From Phanerodontia chrysosporium (taxonomy: Eukaryota; Basidiomycota; Agaricomycetes; Polyporales; Phanerochaetaceae), in contig MJGA01000024.1 in assembly GCA_001910725.1 (NCBI GenBank), forward strand, positions 62,001-126,000: a stretch of 64,000 nucleotides of DNA, written 5' to 3'. The position numbers were made by a program, and so were the translations under genes. Below the pieces are notes generated by a model. The model made no database searches and was not told the DNA's origin. It saw nothing but the letters and a program-made list of their open reading frames with translations. This document shows, in pieces, positions 1 to 11,121 of this stretch (position 1 is the first letter of the stretch; every line of letters begins with the position of its first letter).

Positions 1-1881
1 ATATTGGTGATTCCTGCCATGACAGGGTAGCCCTTCACAGTGCCAAATGAAGACAGCTTGGTCTTGTCCGCGTATAGAACCAGCCCAAGCGGCTTGCCAT
101 CTGCGGGCAGCTTGGACTAGACATGATGTTGAATTTAATCCGACCATCCCCTGGCTAGTAACAGCATGGTGCGCACCTGTACATTCCAGGCTCGACTGGC
201 AGTAAACGGCTCGTTTACGAAACCTACCCAAGCTTGACCATCAAACCGGAAAAGCCGTCGGGCATCCCAATGCATGTACGGGGAAAGTCTGGGGTCGTGA
301 ACTTGATCCAGGACCCACTTCCACAAAGGGCGGCTGTAGAGCTCAAATTTTTGGTCTTGTCCCTTGTATTTTACCCCTATTTCGAATTTTTCGAACTGGC
401 AAGGTCGCATTGTCAGCCTGAAAATCGTAAAATCCTAGCCACTAGCATACAGACCGGAGTTTGCAAAGCGGAAGCACCTGCCCATGCATTCTGCAGCTGA
501 TCATAGGTTCGCAGGGTGAATGAGGCTTTCTTCTCAGAGATTTTGTGTATAATATCCAAGAGTTTCGTGACCTGGGAGCGGTTCAAGTGAGCGGATAGCG
601 CGACGGATGCAAACTCGAAATCCAGTAGCTCTGTGAAGGGATGCCATGGACGTGTGTCTTTGTCATCCTGAGTCAGAGGCGCTCCCTTGTCCAGATCACC
701 CAACTCGGGTCGAGGCTTGTAATCCTTGTGATGCTGTACGATGGGCTTGAGGCCACTATTAGGATGGTACACTGTAAGAATGTCGCCCTTCTCCAGCTGG
801 TGCTGAAAGCCAGAGCTCTCCCTCGCAAGCCTAGCTTTTTACCACCCGTGAATACAATGTCAGGAAGTTTGAGACCGGACAATTGTCACCTTCGACTTAC
901 CATAAATGTCATCAGGACTGAATTCGCAGTCCCACTTGGCACGCCAGTCTTGCTCCTCAAGGCCATTGGTGAACTGTCTAAAATACTCCGTAACTAACAT
1001 GTGTGAGCCCTGGAAGCTTGGGTGATACCTCCTACAGGATCTTACCTTGCGCATCAAGCTCCTCGCGGGTGGGCCGCTGTGGCGCTGGTGTCTGCACAGC
1101 ATCAGGGGAGTTTCGCTCTTGTGAGCTGGGCGGCCCCTGCTCATCAGGAACGCCAGAAGCGGTGAGGGAGCTAGGTAGGTCCGCGTGCTGCTCTTCGCGG
1201 TTTTCAGCATCCACGAAATGCGTGGCTTGCCCGGCGCCAGAGCCGCCGACGCCCAAGGTCTCCGGTACACTCCAGCAAGGACCTGAGAACTCGCTAGACA
1301 TGACCAATTGGTCAGTGTCCTGCGGTGTGTCCTCCGTTTCACCTGGAATGGTTGCCCATTCCTGATAGGGTCCTGAGAAAAGGCAGCAAGTTACATCAAA
1401 GCATAAGCTGGCCTGACGAAGCTTGAGCGCACCAGCAAGAGGGCCCAACTGGTCCTCAGTGAGGGATATTATCTCCTGGGCCATATCCGAGTCCTCCTCT
1501 CCGTGTGCTCTTCCTGCGGAACAGTTGGTGGTCAGTCGGACTAGAGAAAACCAGGTTGGCGATGGACTTACGTATGCTTTCACTTTCCTCCCATTGTGCC
1601 ATCAATGGTACAGAGTTTGTGTTAGAAACTCCACATGATTCTGCAAACTGAGGGCCGGTGCAGCTTGCGGAATGCTTTGCCAGGCCTTTGGACGGAAACT
1701 CTCTACCGCACAACTGACATTCTTCCATTGAGAGAGACTTGTAGTACTTGCCTTTACCCTTGGCTGTACGTAGCCGGCGAGCAGCCAAAGGACTATGCCG
1801 GATATCTTGCTTCATTTGCAGCTGTTCGTCTTTGAGCGTTGTGTTGATGTTAAACGAAATCAGGACCAGCGCCTCGTCCAT
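1..1881 (-). mobile_element. Decayed Plavaka-type (CACTA superfamily) transposase, cut by the window edge
   Basis: Reverse-strand translation gives pieces typical of Plavaka DDE transposases of basidiomycetes. Near 1625-1881 there is an N-terminal zinc-finger-like segment (MEECQLCGREFPSKGLAKHS, a C-x2-C...H-x3-C pattern). At 413-772 comes the conserved block with WHPFTELLDFEFA and a helical KLLDIIHKI stretch. At 135-410 comes the WKWVLDQV...PYMHWDARRLF segment. At 2-115 lies the start of the catalytic part, with the hallmark LYADKTKLSSFGTVKGYPV. The pieces lie in different frames, some separated by plausible introns and others by stops, so the copy is probably dead. The rest of the transposase lies beyond position 1. 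Family assignment rests on recognised motifs, not on a search. Confidence 0.8.
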
Positions 1882-3549
1882 GATATTGTGCTGGCAGGCA
1901 CAGGTGGGCGTCAGTCGAAAGTCCAGTTATTGAGGTAACCCGTATCTGGCTCAGGAGTACAGTTACTAAAGTTGTGTCATGCGGGCAAGGTATCTCCTAG
2001 ATCACCACATGTACACAGTACAAGTGGAAGAGCAAAAGGTCGCTGCAGGTCACAACTCATACAAGCCCAGGACAGGGTGCCGAGTGTCTCTCACATGTCC
2101 ATCCGACTCTCGTCTGAAGGTGAGTTGTCCCAGAAGATGAAATGTCCGTTTTATTTGGCAAAATAAACTACATCCTTGGAAGCAATCAGCTCAATGGTCA
2201 GCTGTGGGGTGGTCACAAGAATAGTAGCTGTTATCAGCTTCGAAGACCGGGCAGTCTTGGTCATCTTCCTTGTCAACTCTGATAAGAAGTGCAGCTGTTC
2301 ATGACCTATCCATTATCGAAATGTGTACACAGATGTTGGGGTCTGTAGATGACTTGGGCCCAGGCGAGGCAAGGTCTAATCCGTACTTACCGAACATCAA
2401 AGTAACTGCAACACATTCCCAGCGGTGCAGTTACCTCCGCTGGCCCCTCCCGAGGCTGCTGGAGACATGAACGATTTTGCTGAGCTGCAAATGGGGCATG
2501 AGTGAATGAGTTTGACTGGCAGTTTTCTTGACCCTCTTACACGACCCAGCAAGTGTGACCCTGAGACGATGATGGGTAAGGCCTTCTTCATCATCATGAA
2601 TTAGAGAGTGCTGAGCTGCTGGCTGGCAAGTTGAGAAATACAACAGACCAGTCGTCGCAAGGAGCAACAAATGCTCACCTCCATGAGTTCACAACTCTTT
2701 GTGGCAAGTGCACAAGAAGCGTCGACCTATAACACTAGAATACCCAATACTACCAAAGGTAGGTATAGCTGCTATTCACTTGAAGCTTCGCTGCGCATTC
2801 CTTGGGAAGTGGTATACGCCAAACGTTTCGCATGGCCGCAGAAGGTCCGAAGCTAAAGGGTGAGTCGAGGTTGTTGGTATCGCTAGGAATCATACCTTTC
2901 TTCTCCAAAAGCTTGACTATCGAGTCTGAATTGGTGAGGGCGTCATTCCCTAGCAGGTTGTTGTGTACCTTGTAGTCAGGTCATGGTCAGGGCAAGCAGC
3001 GAGGGCGCAGACTCACCTGAAGGGATTGATCTCTTGTTACGAAGCCTGGTACCCTTGGCCCCCTCAGGCTTGCGTCTTTCCATCATTACATGTGTGTCTC
3101 GCCTTTGTAAGGGGGAGGTGAGTGGTTGCCCAGCCGTGGACATCGCGCGGGGCTCCGTGCTCACCGATCCGCATCAGCGACCAGCCGCTCCCCTCTCCCC
3201 CGCCCCTCCAAGATCTCGGATCTTCTTGAGTGACCACTCTGGGCCTTTTCTCTGCCCCTGTAGTTGTTACATTGAGTGCCTCAGGCTGCATCAATTGCAT
3301 TCGGAGGGGCGCGCCCAGCGCCAGTGGTAGGGAACTTGACGAAAGAGCGCATTGCTATGACCGCTCTAGCGTTAGTGACGTCTCACCGACTGTATCGCTT
3401 GCACACATACCTAGTTGAGGGACCAGCTTAGCCCTCGCAAGCTGTGTTTTCGTCCACAAGTCAGTCTGCCAAAACTCAAGTATGACGGGTGCGGGGGACT
3501 TGTGAGGCGTTGAGAGTCGCCCGTCTGATCTCGTGATAGGCATCTGACA
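1882..3549. other. No confident gene; probable 5' part of the transposon
   Basis: Only short unconvincing reading frames occur here. Reverse-strand stretches at 2397-2670 and 2976-3300 contain Cys/Ser-rich and Lys/Arg-rich pieces that might be remnants of the transposon's upstream region, but I recognise no domain. Given the flanking transposase and the repeats at 3550-3672, I infer that this is the non-coding or decayed 5' side of the same element. Confidence 0.35.
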
Positions 3550-3672
3550 CTTGAGAGTGCTATCTTATCTTGCGATTGATACCACTCATCTTGAGAGCAC
3601 TATCTTATCTTGAAATTGATGTCAGTTCTCTTGAGAGCGCTGGGAGGTGACCAAGCCGCTCTTGAGAGCGCT
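3550..3672. repeat. About 40-bp direct repeats with a CTTGAGAGYRCT core
   Basis: The 12-base core CTTGAGAGYRCT occurs at 3550-3561, 3590-3601, 3630-3641 and 3661-3672, a spacing of 40, 40 and 31 bases. The first two copies also share the following ATCTTATCTTG and ATTGAT. Related inverted words (CTCAAGACGCGCTCAAGG) follow at about 3715-3732. Clustered short subterminal repeats are typical of CACTA-like transposon ends, where the transposase binds. That role is an inference from the decayed Plavaka transposase on the same side. Confidence 0.7.
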
Positions 3673-3769
3673 TATGAGATTATCATTCAATCTTGCAATT
3701 ACTTGTAACGGCAACTCAAGACGCGCTCAAGGACCAGCGTCTTGAAAGCCCGAAACCAAATTTCCGACA

Positions 3770-4111
3770 GAAGGCCATGGATGAAATCACGAACTGATGG
3801 CTACCAAGCGCTTGGCACGCGCGTGGGCGCTTCCGGTGCACCTCTCCCGCCTCCCGCCCTCAGATGATCTGTACGAGTGTTTGTATATACTGAGTCATTC
3901 TGCATTCATATGACCATCTGCCATGGGGTGGTATAGGCTCAAATTCCAAGATCGGGGCTGCGACCAGACGGGCGCTTATTGCACACAGATTGGCGCCTGT
4001 GTCCGCTTTTGCAGCCTGTCTTCAGCAATCGCAAACCACAAACAGCCGTTTACAAAACGGTGGTCTGGTCCGGGTTTTTTTTCGATTATGGGTGGGGTTC
4101 CCACCCGGCTG
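3770..4111 (+). repeat. Left arm of a 1.1-kb palindrome (342 bp)
   Basis: This sequence returns as its near-perfect reverse complement at 4527-4869; the one difference I found is an extra base in a G run near the inner end. The arm contains AAGCGCTTGG, a TATATA-bearing stretch (GTTTGTATATACTGAG), an ATG at 3923 opening a 58-codon frame shared by both arms, and a small internal hairpin (GGGTGGGG-TTCCCACCC). The spacer 4112-4526 is unique and shows no recognisable coding. No clear target-site duplication flanks the pair. Confidence 0.93.
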
Positions 4112-4526
4112 CTGGGTGTACATATCATATACAGCTACTGTAAGAGACCTTGCCGCCTGTCTAGCCATTGCGTCACATTTGGGGATGTTGCGCGCCTGGT
4201 GTCGCGTCTGGGAGGTCCGTCGCATGGGGGTCCAAAACTGGCGCCCTCGCCATCCCGCCTTTTATGCTCACCGTCCCGGCTCCCCGGGGTTGGTCGCCAT
4301 GGTGGTCATCACTCTACGCCGCCCCAGCTATGAGGGCAGGCTGATACGTGAAATATTCAGAGCTGTATCGACAGTGTAACTTGGAATGGGAGGAGACTCA
4401 TGGCGTTGCACGCCCCCAACGTGTCGAAGGACGCCGCCGCTGGCATGCCCGAATGGGAAATGGTCGGGTTGCCAAGTGCGAAAGCGCTGGAACCCGCGGT
4501 GTCCCCGGGCGTCCAGGGCCGGGCAT

Positions 4527-4869
4527 CAGCCGGGTGGGAACCCCCACCCATAATCGAAAAAAAACCCGGACCAGACCACCGTTTTGTAAACGGCTGTTTG
4601 TGGTTTGCGATTGCTGAAGACAGGCTGCAAAAGCGGACACAGGCGCCAATCTGTGTGCAATAAGCGCCCGTCTGGTCGCAGCCCCGATCTTGGAATTTGA
4701 GCCTATACCACCCCATGGCAGATGGTCATATGAATGCAGAATGACTCAGTATATACAAACACTCGTACAGATCATCTGAGGGCGGGAGGCGGGAGAGGTG
4801 CACCGGAAGCGCCCACGCGCGTGCCAAGCGCTTGGTAGCCATCAGTTCGTGATTTCATCCATGGCCTTC
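4527..4869 (-). repeat. Right arm of the 1.1-kb palindrome (343 bp)
   Basis: Reverse complement of 3770-4111. The outer boundary lies at the GAAGGCCATGG word; beyond it the flanks differ (ACA on the left, CCGCC on the right). The shared short frame starts at 4716 on the minus strand and runs inward, so the two arms point at each other. It could be a foldback or long-TIR non-autonomous element, an inverted duplication, or an assembly artefact; the sequence alone does not decide. Confidence 0.93.
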
Positions 4870-5529
4870 CCGCCTACCGTATTATGTTAGTGGTATATAG
4901 TTTGTAGCCTTTGCGAGAGTATGCAGAGATCGATGAAGTTGGACTGAGCGCCTGCGGATCGAGTCTGCAAGTGTGCTGCGAGTGAAGTACGCTGTTGGCA
5001 TGGCAGACGCATCTACCCTGGCTACAAATGACTGCGGAAAGGCCGATACTCGCTCAACGCTCTGGTCAAAAGCAGTTAGCGCACAGCACTGTTACTGGCC
5101 CGCAGCCGCCCCTGTCAATGCGGGGCCCGGCAGCGGGCGTCCCGCGGACTCATGAGTACCGCCTCCCTCGCCTGGCGCCGAAGCACGCGCGGCGACGTTC
5201 GGACACTGAGCACAAGCGATATATTTACGTGGGAGAAGATAGAGTGGATCGTGATCTGATTGGCCGCATCTTGTGTGGCCGGAGGCGGGACTAGGACTTG
5301 TCAACAAGCTCAGGACTCCCGCTGGTCAGAACTTTTGGTCCCACCACTCCAGCGACCCGCGCCACGGTAGATATTCTGATACGTCCATCTTAAAATCCCA
5401 ATCCCCATTGAGTCAGCTTTGGCACCGTTTCTATCAATCGAGGGACGAGCTGAACGTCGAACAGCGCGAATTCGTCAATGCCAGACGGTCTCAGACCCTG
5501 AAGTGCTTCCGCAGAGAGCTATACAAGCT
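4870..5529. other. No gene seen
   Basis: Short overlapping frames on both strands with no recognisable domain or splice pattern. The stretch separates the palindrome from the F-box pseudogene. Nothing else can be supported. Confidence 0.4.
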
Positions 5530-6122
5530 TATAGAATGGTCAAATTGCACCCAATACTCGATAGAGTTGAGCTACTCATGTTCGGGGCGCAGCACCAGGA
5601 CGCTGGGCGGATGACTGAGTGGAGGCGTGGCCATCCAGAATCCACACGGCCGAGGAAGAATGCGGCCGGCCAAAGATGTAGTCGACGAGTTCCGCATGTG
5701 GACTGTACACCGCGCAGTTCTTCACTCTGTGGGTTTGGATGAGCAGCATCTCCCAGCTCGCTTAAAACCAAGGCCAAGGCTCTTCGCTGAACGGGCCCAC
5801 AGAACATACGGGGGTCATCATTGGCAAGTCCAACCTGGCACTGGAACGTGATTGGGAGCGTACAGTTCTTGGACCGCTCGAGGCATGACGTGAACGCAAG
5901 TCCACATTGTACGCATATCGAGAGCGAGTGCTCTCCGGCGCCGGCAGGCTTGGCTAAACACCTCGGGAGAGTTGATATTGCAGCCTCAGTGGCTGCTTCC
6001 AGCTCTCTGATCTGGGGCTGAAGATCCAAGATCTTACCCTCAAGCTGTTCCTTCTCCGCCTTTTGTCTCGTCCATCCTTCGTACACGCGGTCGTATTCTG
6101 CGCGCCGCGCAGCACTCATCAT
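5530..6122 (-). pseudogene. F-box-like protein, degenerate copy
   Basis: From the ATG at 6122 the minus strand codes for a coiled-coil start (KAEKEQLEGKILDLQPQIRE) like that of fungal coiled-coil/F-box proteins. The following F-box-type segment appears only in another frame (ALALDMRTMWTCVHVMPRA), and a further piece (CLERSKNCTLPITFQCQV) is back in the first frame. These match the arrangement of the intact F-box gene at 25628-27271, which has IWTCIHV then YLERSRDLPLSIFFQ. The frame changes and missing C-terminal repeats mark it as a decayed or truncated relative. A short intact coiled-coil protein is the alternative. Confidence 0.6.
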
Positions 6123-6740
6123 TTAGACCTAAACGCATTGCTTCAGCCATTATAAGAAGTAAGGGGATCTCGCCTTCTCATCTCCTTGAATGTGTTCCTT
6201 CCCCTCTGCCTCTCGAGTAAGTCGCAACATCCAAAATAGTCACGGTCGCGTCGCGCCCGACTCGAATAGGATCTACTCCGTAAGCGCCTGCCTCGCGGAG
6301 ACTACTAAGTTAGTCAGGATCTATGATTTGTTGAGTAAGCTCAAAATTCGTAGCGTGTAAGTATCAATCACTTACCTCGGCGTCTGGCCTTAGTGTGTTG
6401 AATGAAGTGCTAGCTTGCAGCATCTACCTCACGGTAAACCTCTAGTCTCGCAGGTTGGAATATCCAGCAATCGCGCAGGGGCTGCGGTACGGGTGTCTAG
6501 TTAGTGGTTACCTTAGGACTGCCGGTCCAAACTCCCTCTTGGGAAACATGTGAAGATGCGCGTGGACCCGTACGCACGCGTACAATGCTCTCACTCTGCG
6601 ATATATTTCTGACCCTAAATACAGGTTACCTCCGTATGTTACCCGTCAACGCATATGGCGAGATTGTCAGGTCTGAGACAATCCCCTGCACCTCCTCTCG
6701 AGGCTGAAACGGTCGGAGTGTCGATCTTCACCACGCGTGG
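6123..6740. other. Intergenic, upstream of the reductase gene
   Basis: No coding signal beyond short random frames. The last 60 bases before the next gene hold its core promoter. Confidence 0.5.
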
Positions 6741-6748
6741 TATAAGAG
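6741..6748 (+). promoter_or_regulatory. TATA box of the aldo/keto reductase gene
   Basis: TATAAGAG begins 61 bases upstream of the ATG at 6802, a usual distance for a fungal core promoter with a short leader. The sequence is seen; the role is inferred from position. Confidence 0.55.
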
Positions 6749-6801
6749 GTGCGCAGGCAATGCGATGAGCATAGCGTACTGCGTCGCCCAGGAGTAACAC
6801 A

Positions 6802-8075
6802 ATGTCACCCCTTCCGTCGCGAAAGCTGGGCAAGGACGAAATCACGGCGATCGGCTATGGCGCGATGGGCCTGTCGGCGTTCTACGGTACGCTAAAGCCT
6901 GACGAAGAACGGCTGAAGGTGTGTCCCATTCAAGCCTAGGTGGGGAGGAGGCATAGTGACCGCTGGTCAGTTTCTGGACGCCCTGTACAATAGCGGATGC
7001 ACGTTCTGGGATACATCAGATGCATACAAGGACAGCGAGGACCTGCTGGGGAAATGGTGCGTGTAGTACTTTCCACATAGTCCACCAATCTGATTCGATA
7101 GGCGTTTAGGTTCGCTCGCAGCGGTCAGCGCAAGAATATTTTCCTGGCCACGAAGATAGGACAGACAGGCAACCCGGCGAGGCCCGTTAATGGCGAGCCC
7201 GAGTACATCCGCAACGGCCTGCAGAAGTCTCTGAAGCGGCTGCAGACAGAATATCTAGATATGTGGTACATCCACCGGGTCGACAGGACCGTCCCGATAG
7301 AGGTCACCGTCAGCGCTATGGCGGAAGAAGTCAAGTGAGCGATCTCGCTTTCTCCGGTTCTCCCTGGCGCATTGACGTACTGTTATCAGGGCGGGCAGAG
7401 TCAAATATCTTGGGCTTTCCGAATGCTCCGCGGAAACACTCCGCCGTGCGCATGCCACGCACCCAATTACCGCGCTCCAGGTCGAGTTCTCGCCATTCAC
7501 ACTCGATCTCGAGCGCAGCGGGCTCATCGGCACAGCGCGGGAGCTCGGCATCGCCCTGGTCGCGTATGCCCCGCTCGGTCGCGGGATGCTTACCGGCCGC
7601 TTCGTGCGTCGCTTGGTCTTCTGCACCGCTTCGCTCGTAGAGCCTGACGGAGATTTTGCAGAAGTCGCCAGACGACTTCGAGGAGGGCGACCTGCGCAGG
7701 ATGATCCCAAAATACTCGCGCGAGAACTTCCCGAGTATCCTACGCATAGTCGACGTGCTGCAGCGTATCGGATCCCGCCATAACGCGACGCCTGCCCAGG
7801 TCTCGCTCGCGTGGGTCATCTCACAGGGTTTCATTCCCATCCCTGGGACGACTCGGGTCGAGGTTCGTTCTCCTAATGTCATAGCGTGACTTTCGCTGAT
7901 GACTTGGCAGGCTCTGCACGAGAACCTTGCTGCGGTAGATGTCAAGTTGTCTGCAGACGAGGTTACGGAAATTCGGAGAGTTGCTGAAGAGGCTGACGCG
8001 ACGCTGCAAGGCGGGCGGTACCCACCGTTCCTGATGACGCTTCTCGATGCGGACACGCCCCCACTTCAGAAGTGA
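6802..8075 (+). CDS. Aldo/keto reductase (pyridoxal reductase / YakC-like)
   Basis: Six exons fit with consistent phase: 6802-6918, 6971-7056, 7110-7334, 7390-7603, 7662-7862, 7911-8075, giving 335 aa, normal for the family. The protein is a TIM-barrel NADPH-dependent oxidoreductase acting on aldehydes or ketones. The catalytic tetrad is visible: Asp53 and Tyr58 in FWDTSDAY, Lys83 in LATKIGQ, His123 in WYIHRVD. Further family marks are [25 protein letters not shown], the [13 protein letters not shown] loop and PIPGTTR, the NADP-binding end. Introns are 48-58 bases with standard ends. A TATA box lies just upstream, and a permease gene ends 121 bases downstream on the other strand. The substrate cannot be read from sequence. 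Confidence 0.93.
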
Positions 8076-8196
8076 CCGGCCAGGGTTTTACATGTAACCG
8101 CGGAATCCTGAATTGCAAAAACTAGTGTCACAGTGCAAGTATGTTATCGTGAGCTCGTAATCTAGGTCGTGGAAATATTTTTGAGACGAGAGATGT

Positions 8197-10171
8197 TCAT
8201 AAATGATGTGGGAGGAGCTTGCCACGCCGCAAAAGGATCGTGCAAGCCATAAATAGGCAGCCGAAGCCGGACAAGGCGAGAATCTGCGCTCAAAATCAGC
8301 GATGATGCACAGTTACAAGAGAGATAAACATACGCCTGCGAAGACAGCGGGCTTCCACCATGTATATGAGTCGCCGAGCAGCGCTCCGCAAATCGGTGAT
8401 CCTAGCCAAAGAGTTAACTGCTAAGCACAACTTTACAGGACCAGAAAGCTTACCAATAAGACCGCCAAAGGCTGATACTGCGAAAGCGACGCCCATCCGT
8501 GCTCTGGACAGGGAGATAGTGAATTAGCAGTGACATCATTCCCAAGAGACAAAAAGCCGTACCCTATCTCTCCAAAGTTATCTGCGAGAACAGCGAGCAT
8601 AGGTGCATTCAGTGCAATATCTGCCTCATGCGTCAGCGAAAGGCGGCCCGCGAGAGAATTGCAGGACACTCACATGCACCAGCGAAGAACCCGAAGAACA
8701 TCGCAACGAGAACAACGCTCGTCACGGTCTCGATACCCATCATGGCCAGGATAACAGCAGCGCAGCACCCCGAGGAGACGGTGATTGTGATGGGCGCGCC
8801 AATCGTGTGTGCTGCAAACCCTGACGAGAGCCGGCCAACGAAGGACGCGAAGTTCAGGATGACGAGCTAAACTCGCGGGATCAGCTTGGAAAGCAGAGGG
8901 AGAATACTCGAGTACATACGCAATAGAAGGAGAAATCGCGGCTTAGTTGGTGCTCAGAGGCGTCAAGCTGGATGTAGTAGAGCGGGTAGTAGAAGCCGGT
9001 GGTCACCAGGAACAACCTAGTGCAAGTGTCAGCGAAGAGAGGGACAGGACCACAACCTTGACTTACCCTATCGACGTCCACACATACGCACTATCCCTCG
9101 CAAACTTGCGCATCGCTGGGATGAGCGGCGTCGTGTGCGCGGGCGGCGGGAGGCGGGGCTTCATGAGGGCGATCGCGAGGAGCAGCATGCCCGCGACGAG
9201 GCCCGCGCTCGCGCGCACCGAGTTCCCGAAGCCGAGCGAGCCGTTGAGCGTGTTGTTGAGCATGATAGGATGTACGACGGAACCGAGCGACGAGCCCGCG
9301 GCGACTATCGACATTGCAAGTACGCGCCGCCGGTTGAAGTAATGCGAAATCACTGCGATCGACGGGATGTAGAGCAGTCCCGCGCCGATGCCCGCACAGA
9401 CGCCCTGGCTCAGGAAGACCTGGTAGAACTGGTTGGGTTGCGCGAGCGAGAGCATAAAAAGCCCAAACACGAGGAGGAATGACCCGAGGTAGATCGCAAG
9501 CTTGCTGTGGTGTAGACCTGATGAGTGGGGTTGATACAGGCATACTATACTGAAGACTCACAAATAACCACGATCATACAGCTGGCCGGCGAAGATGCCA
9601 AATCCGACGACGATGAAAGCGTTCACACTTCCTATCCAGCTATTGAATGTCTCAGCACCGCACTTCCTGGGAACGCTAGGACAGTACGCACGAAATGGTT
9701 GACGCGGTTTCATTTGTCATGTATACTCGAACATAGTAATCTGCAGAGGAATGAGCATATATGCATGCAGAGAATCAACTGAACGTACCTTGGTATACAC
9801 CGAATGAACTCGTGTAGCTGGTGCGTGCCGTTCAGTTTGAAATGTCGCTTGCATTTGGAGGCTTCACGTACCCAAATCCACAGAACTGTACACAGAAGCT
9901 GCACAACGGGATTATAAGCATTACAGCTGTGACATTAAGAACATGCCGACGTACGCTCCAGCCACCGTGGCCCAACCCCGCAACCCGCCCTCTGGAAACT
10001 CTGGCTTTGGCGCTTCAATCACTTTCTGTGCTTCCGGGTCGCTGAGTTTCGATGGTTCCACCGCGGTCTCATACCCGTTGTCTCATCCAGATGCTTCTCT
10101 CCGACATGTGAACTCCGTGAAGGGGCACGGGTTGATCCTTGCATGGTGCGCTCCTCCGCAATTTCCGTCAT
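8197..10171 (-). CDS. MFS transporter, monocarboxylate-permease type (MCT family)
   Basis: A 12-helix membrane permease of the fungal MCT group, which moves carboxylates or related small acids across the membrane. Seen features: the N-terminal motif PEGGLRGWATVAGA before helix 1, GAGLLYIPSIAVISHYFNRRR with the MCT signature of helices 4-5, GSSLGSVVHP, FLVTTGFYYPLYYIQL, and the C-terminal GALLGDSYTWWKPAVFAG followed by a last exon ILALSGFGCLF ending in LLRRGK. The last intron begins GTATGT, and the stop is at 8197-8199. The ATG at 10169-10171 gives a plausible cytosolic N-terminus (MTEIAEERTMQGS), but its frame joins the PEGGLRGW frame only if the GGG at 10074-10076 were GGGG. A 47-base intron using less typical splice sites would also connect them. 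The gene is tail to tail with the reductase. Confidence 0.88.
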
Positions 10172-11121
10172 CGTGTCTTGAACTGTCATAACTCGGGGCG
10201 ATCGTTAGCCTTCGTACAGCGAAGGACCTGTACAGGAGAGCGGCAGACGGGAGGGTAGGGTGCGCGGATGCGCCTGGCCTTGCGGCTCTTTGTATGAATT
10301 TTGAACAAGTCCCGGTGATTCAGCAAGGGAGCCTCAATTATCAACCGCCCAGAGTTGCGCCGACGGTCGGTCTTGCTTGTGGCGACAGTGCGCGAGCCCT
10401 TCTTCGCCTTCAAGAGGCCCCAACGTTGCGAGTCGTCGGCAAAGGCAAAGTCGAAGTCATGGCGGAGCAGCTCATTGAGCCAGGCACCCCTCTCCGTCAG
10501 CTGCCCCCGTGTCTTGGTGCTAGTACCGCTCCGCCTAGGGGCGTCTGCTGCAGCGGAGGCAGTCAGCGCGACAACTTCCGGAGAGCACCCAGGTGGACAA
10601 AAGCTGCTTACGCGAGGGGGAAATCAATGATCATTGCACGGCGAGGTCGATTGGTCGAACCGCACCGGCCCTGCAGGTGCACATGGAGGGGCGTCAGGAA
10701 CCCGCGCACGGAGAGCTTAAAGTGCACGCGAGGGCGGTCATAGATGGCGTTGATACACGTAATACATCCGCCCGCGGCGCTCGACGTCTTGAACAGCGAG
10801 CAGACACCGGCGGAGGAGGAGGAGATAGCTTGGCGGCCAGAGGGTTGTCGTGAACAAAAGAGCGGAGGCGGATGCGAATGTGGGGAGAATATCGGCCCAA
10901 TATCGTACCCGAATTTGCAGGCCCCGGACTTCGGCGCGAACCAGTTTTCTGGGTAAAAAGAGCAAGTTCCTGGGTAAATTTAATCGAATGGACCGTGAAT
11001 TGGCTCCAGCCTGCTCCAGCCCGTTCTTCAAGCTTCAGGTCATACTTCGCAGTATTAGTGTACGAGGACGCCACAACTCGAAACAGGCTCTCGAGAGTTG
11101 CCCGGCAAACAGCATAACCAC
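10172..11121. other. No confident gene
   Basis: The minus strand has open stretches at 10186-10560 (containing GAWLNELLRHDFDFAFADD and a basic tail) and around 10600-10730 (HFKLSVRGFLTPLHVHLQG) that could be exons of a small unknown gene with a GTAAGC...CTGCAG intron between them. The frames do not join cleanly and no ATG is evident, so I do not call a gene. Confidence 0.3.

Noticed and set aside
6802..10171. Reductase plus permease as a metabolic gene cluster
   Set aside because: Only two common enzyme types placed tail to tail, with no core biosynthetic enzyme or regulator nearby; adjacency alone is not enough.
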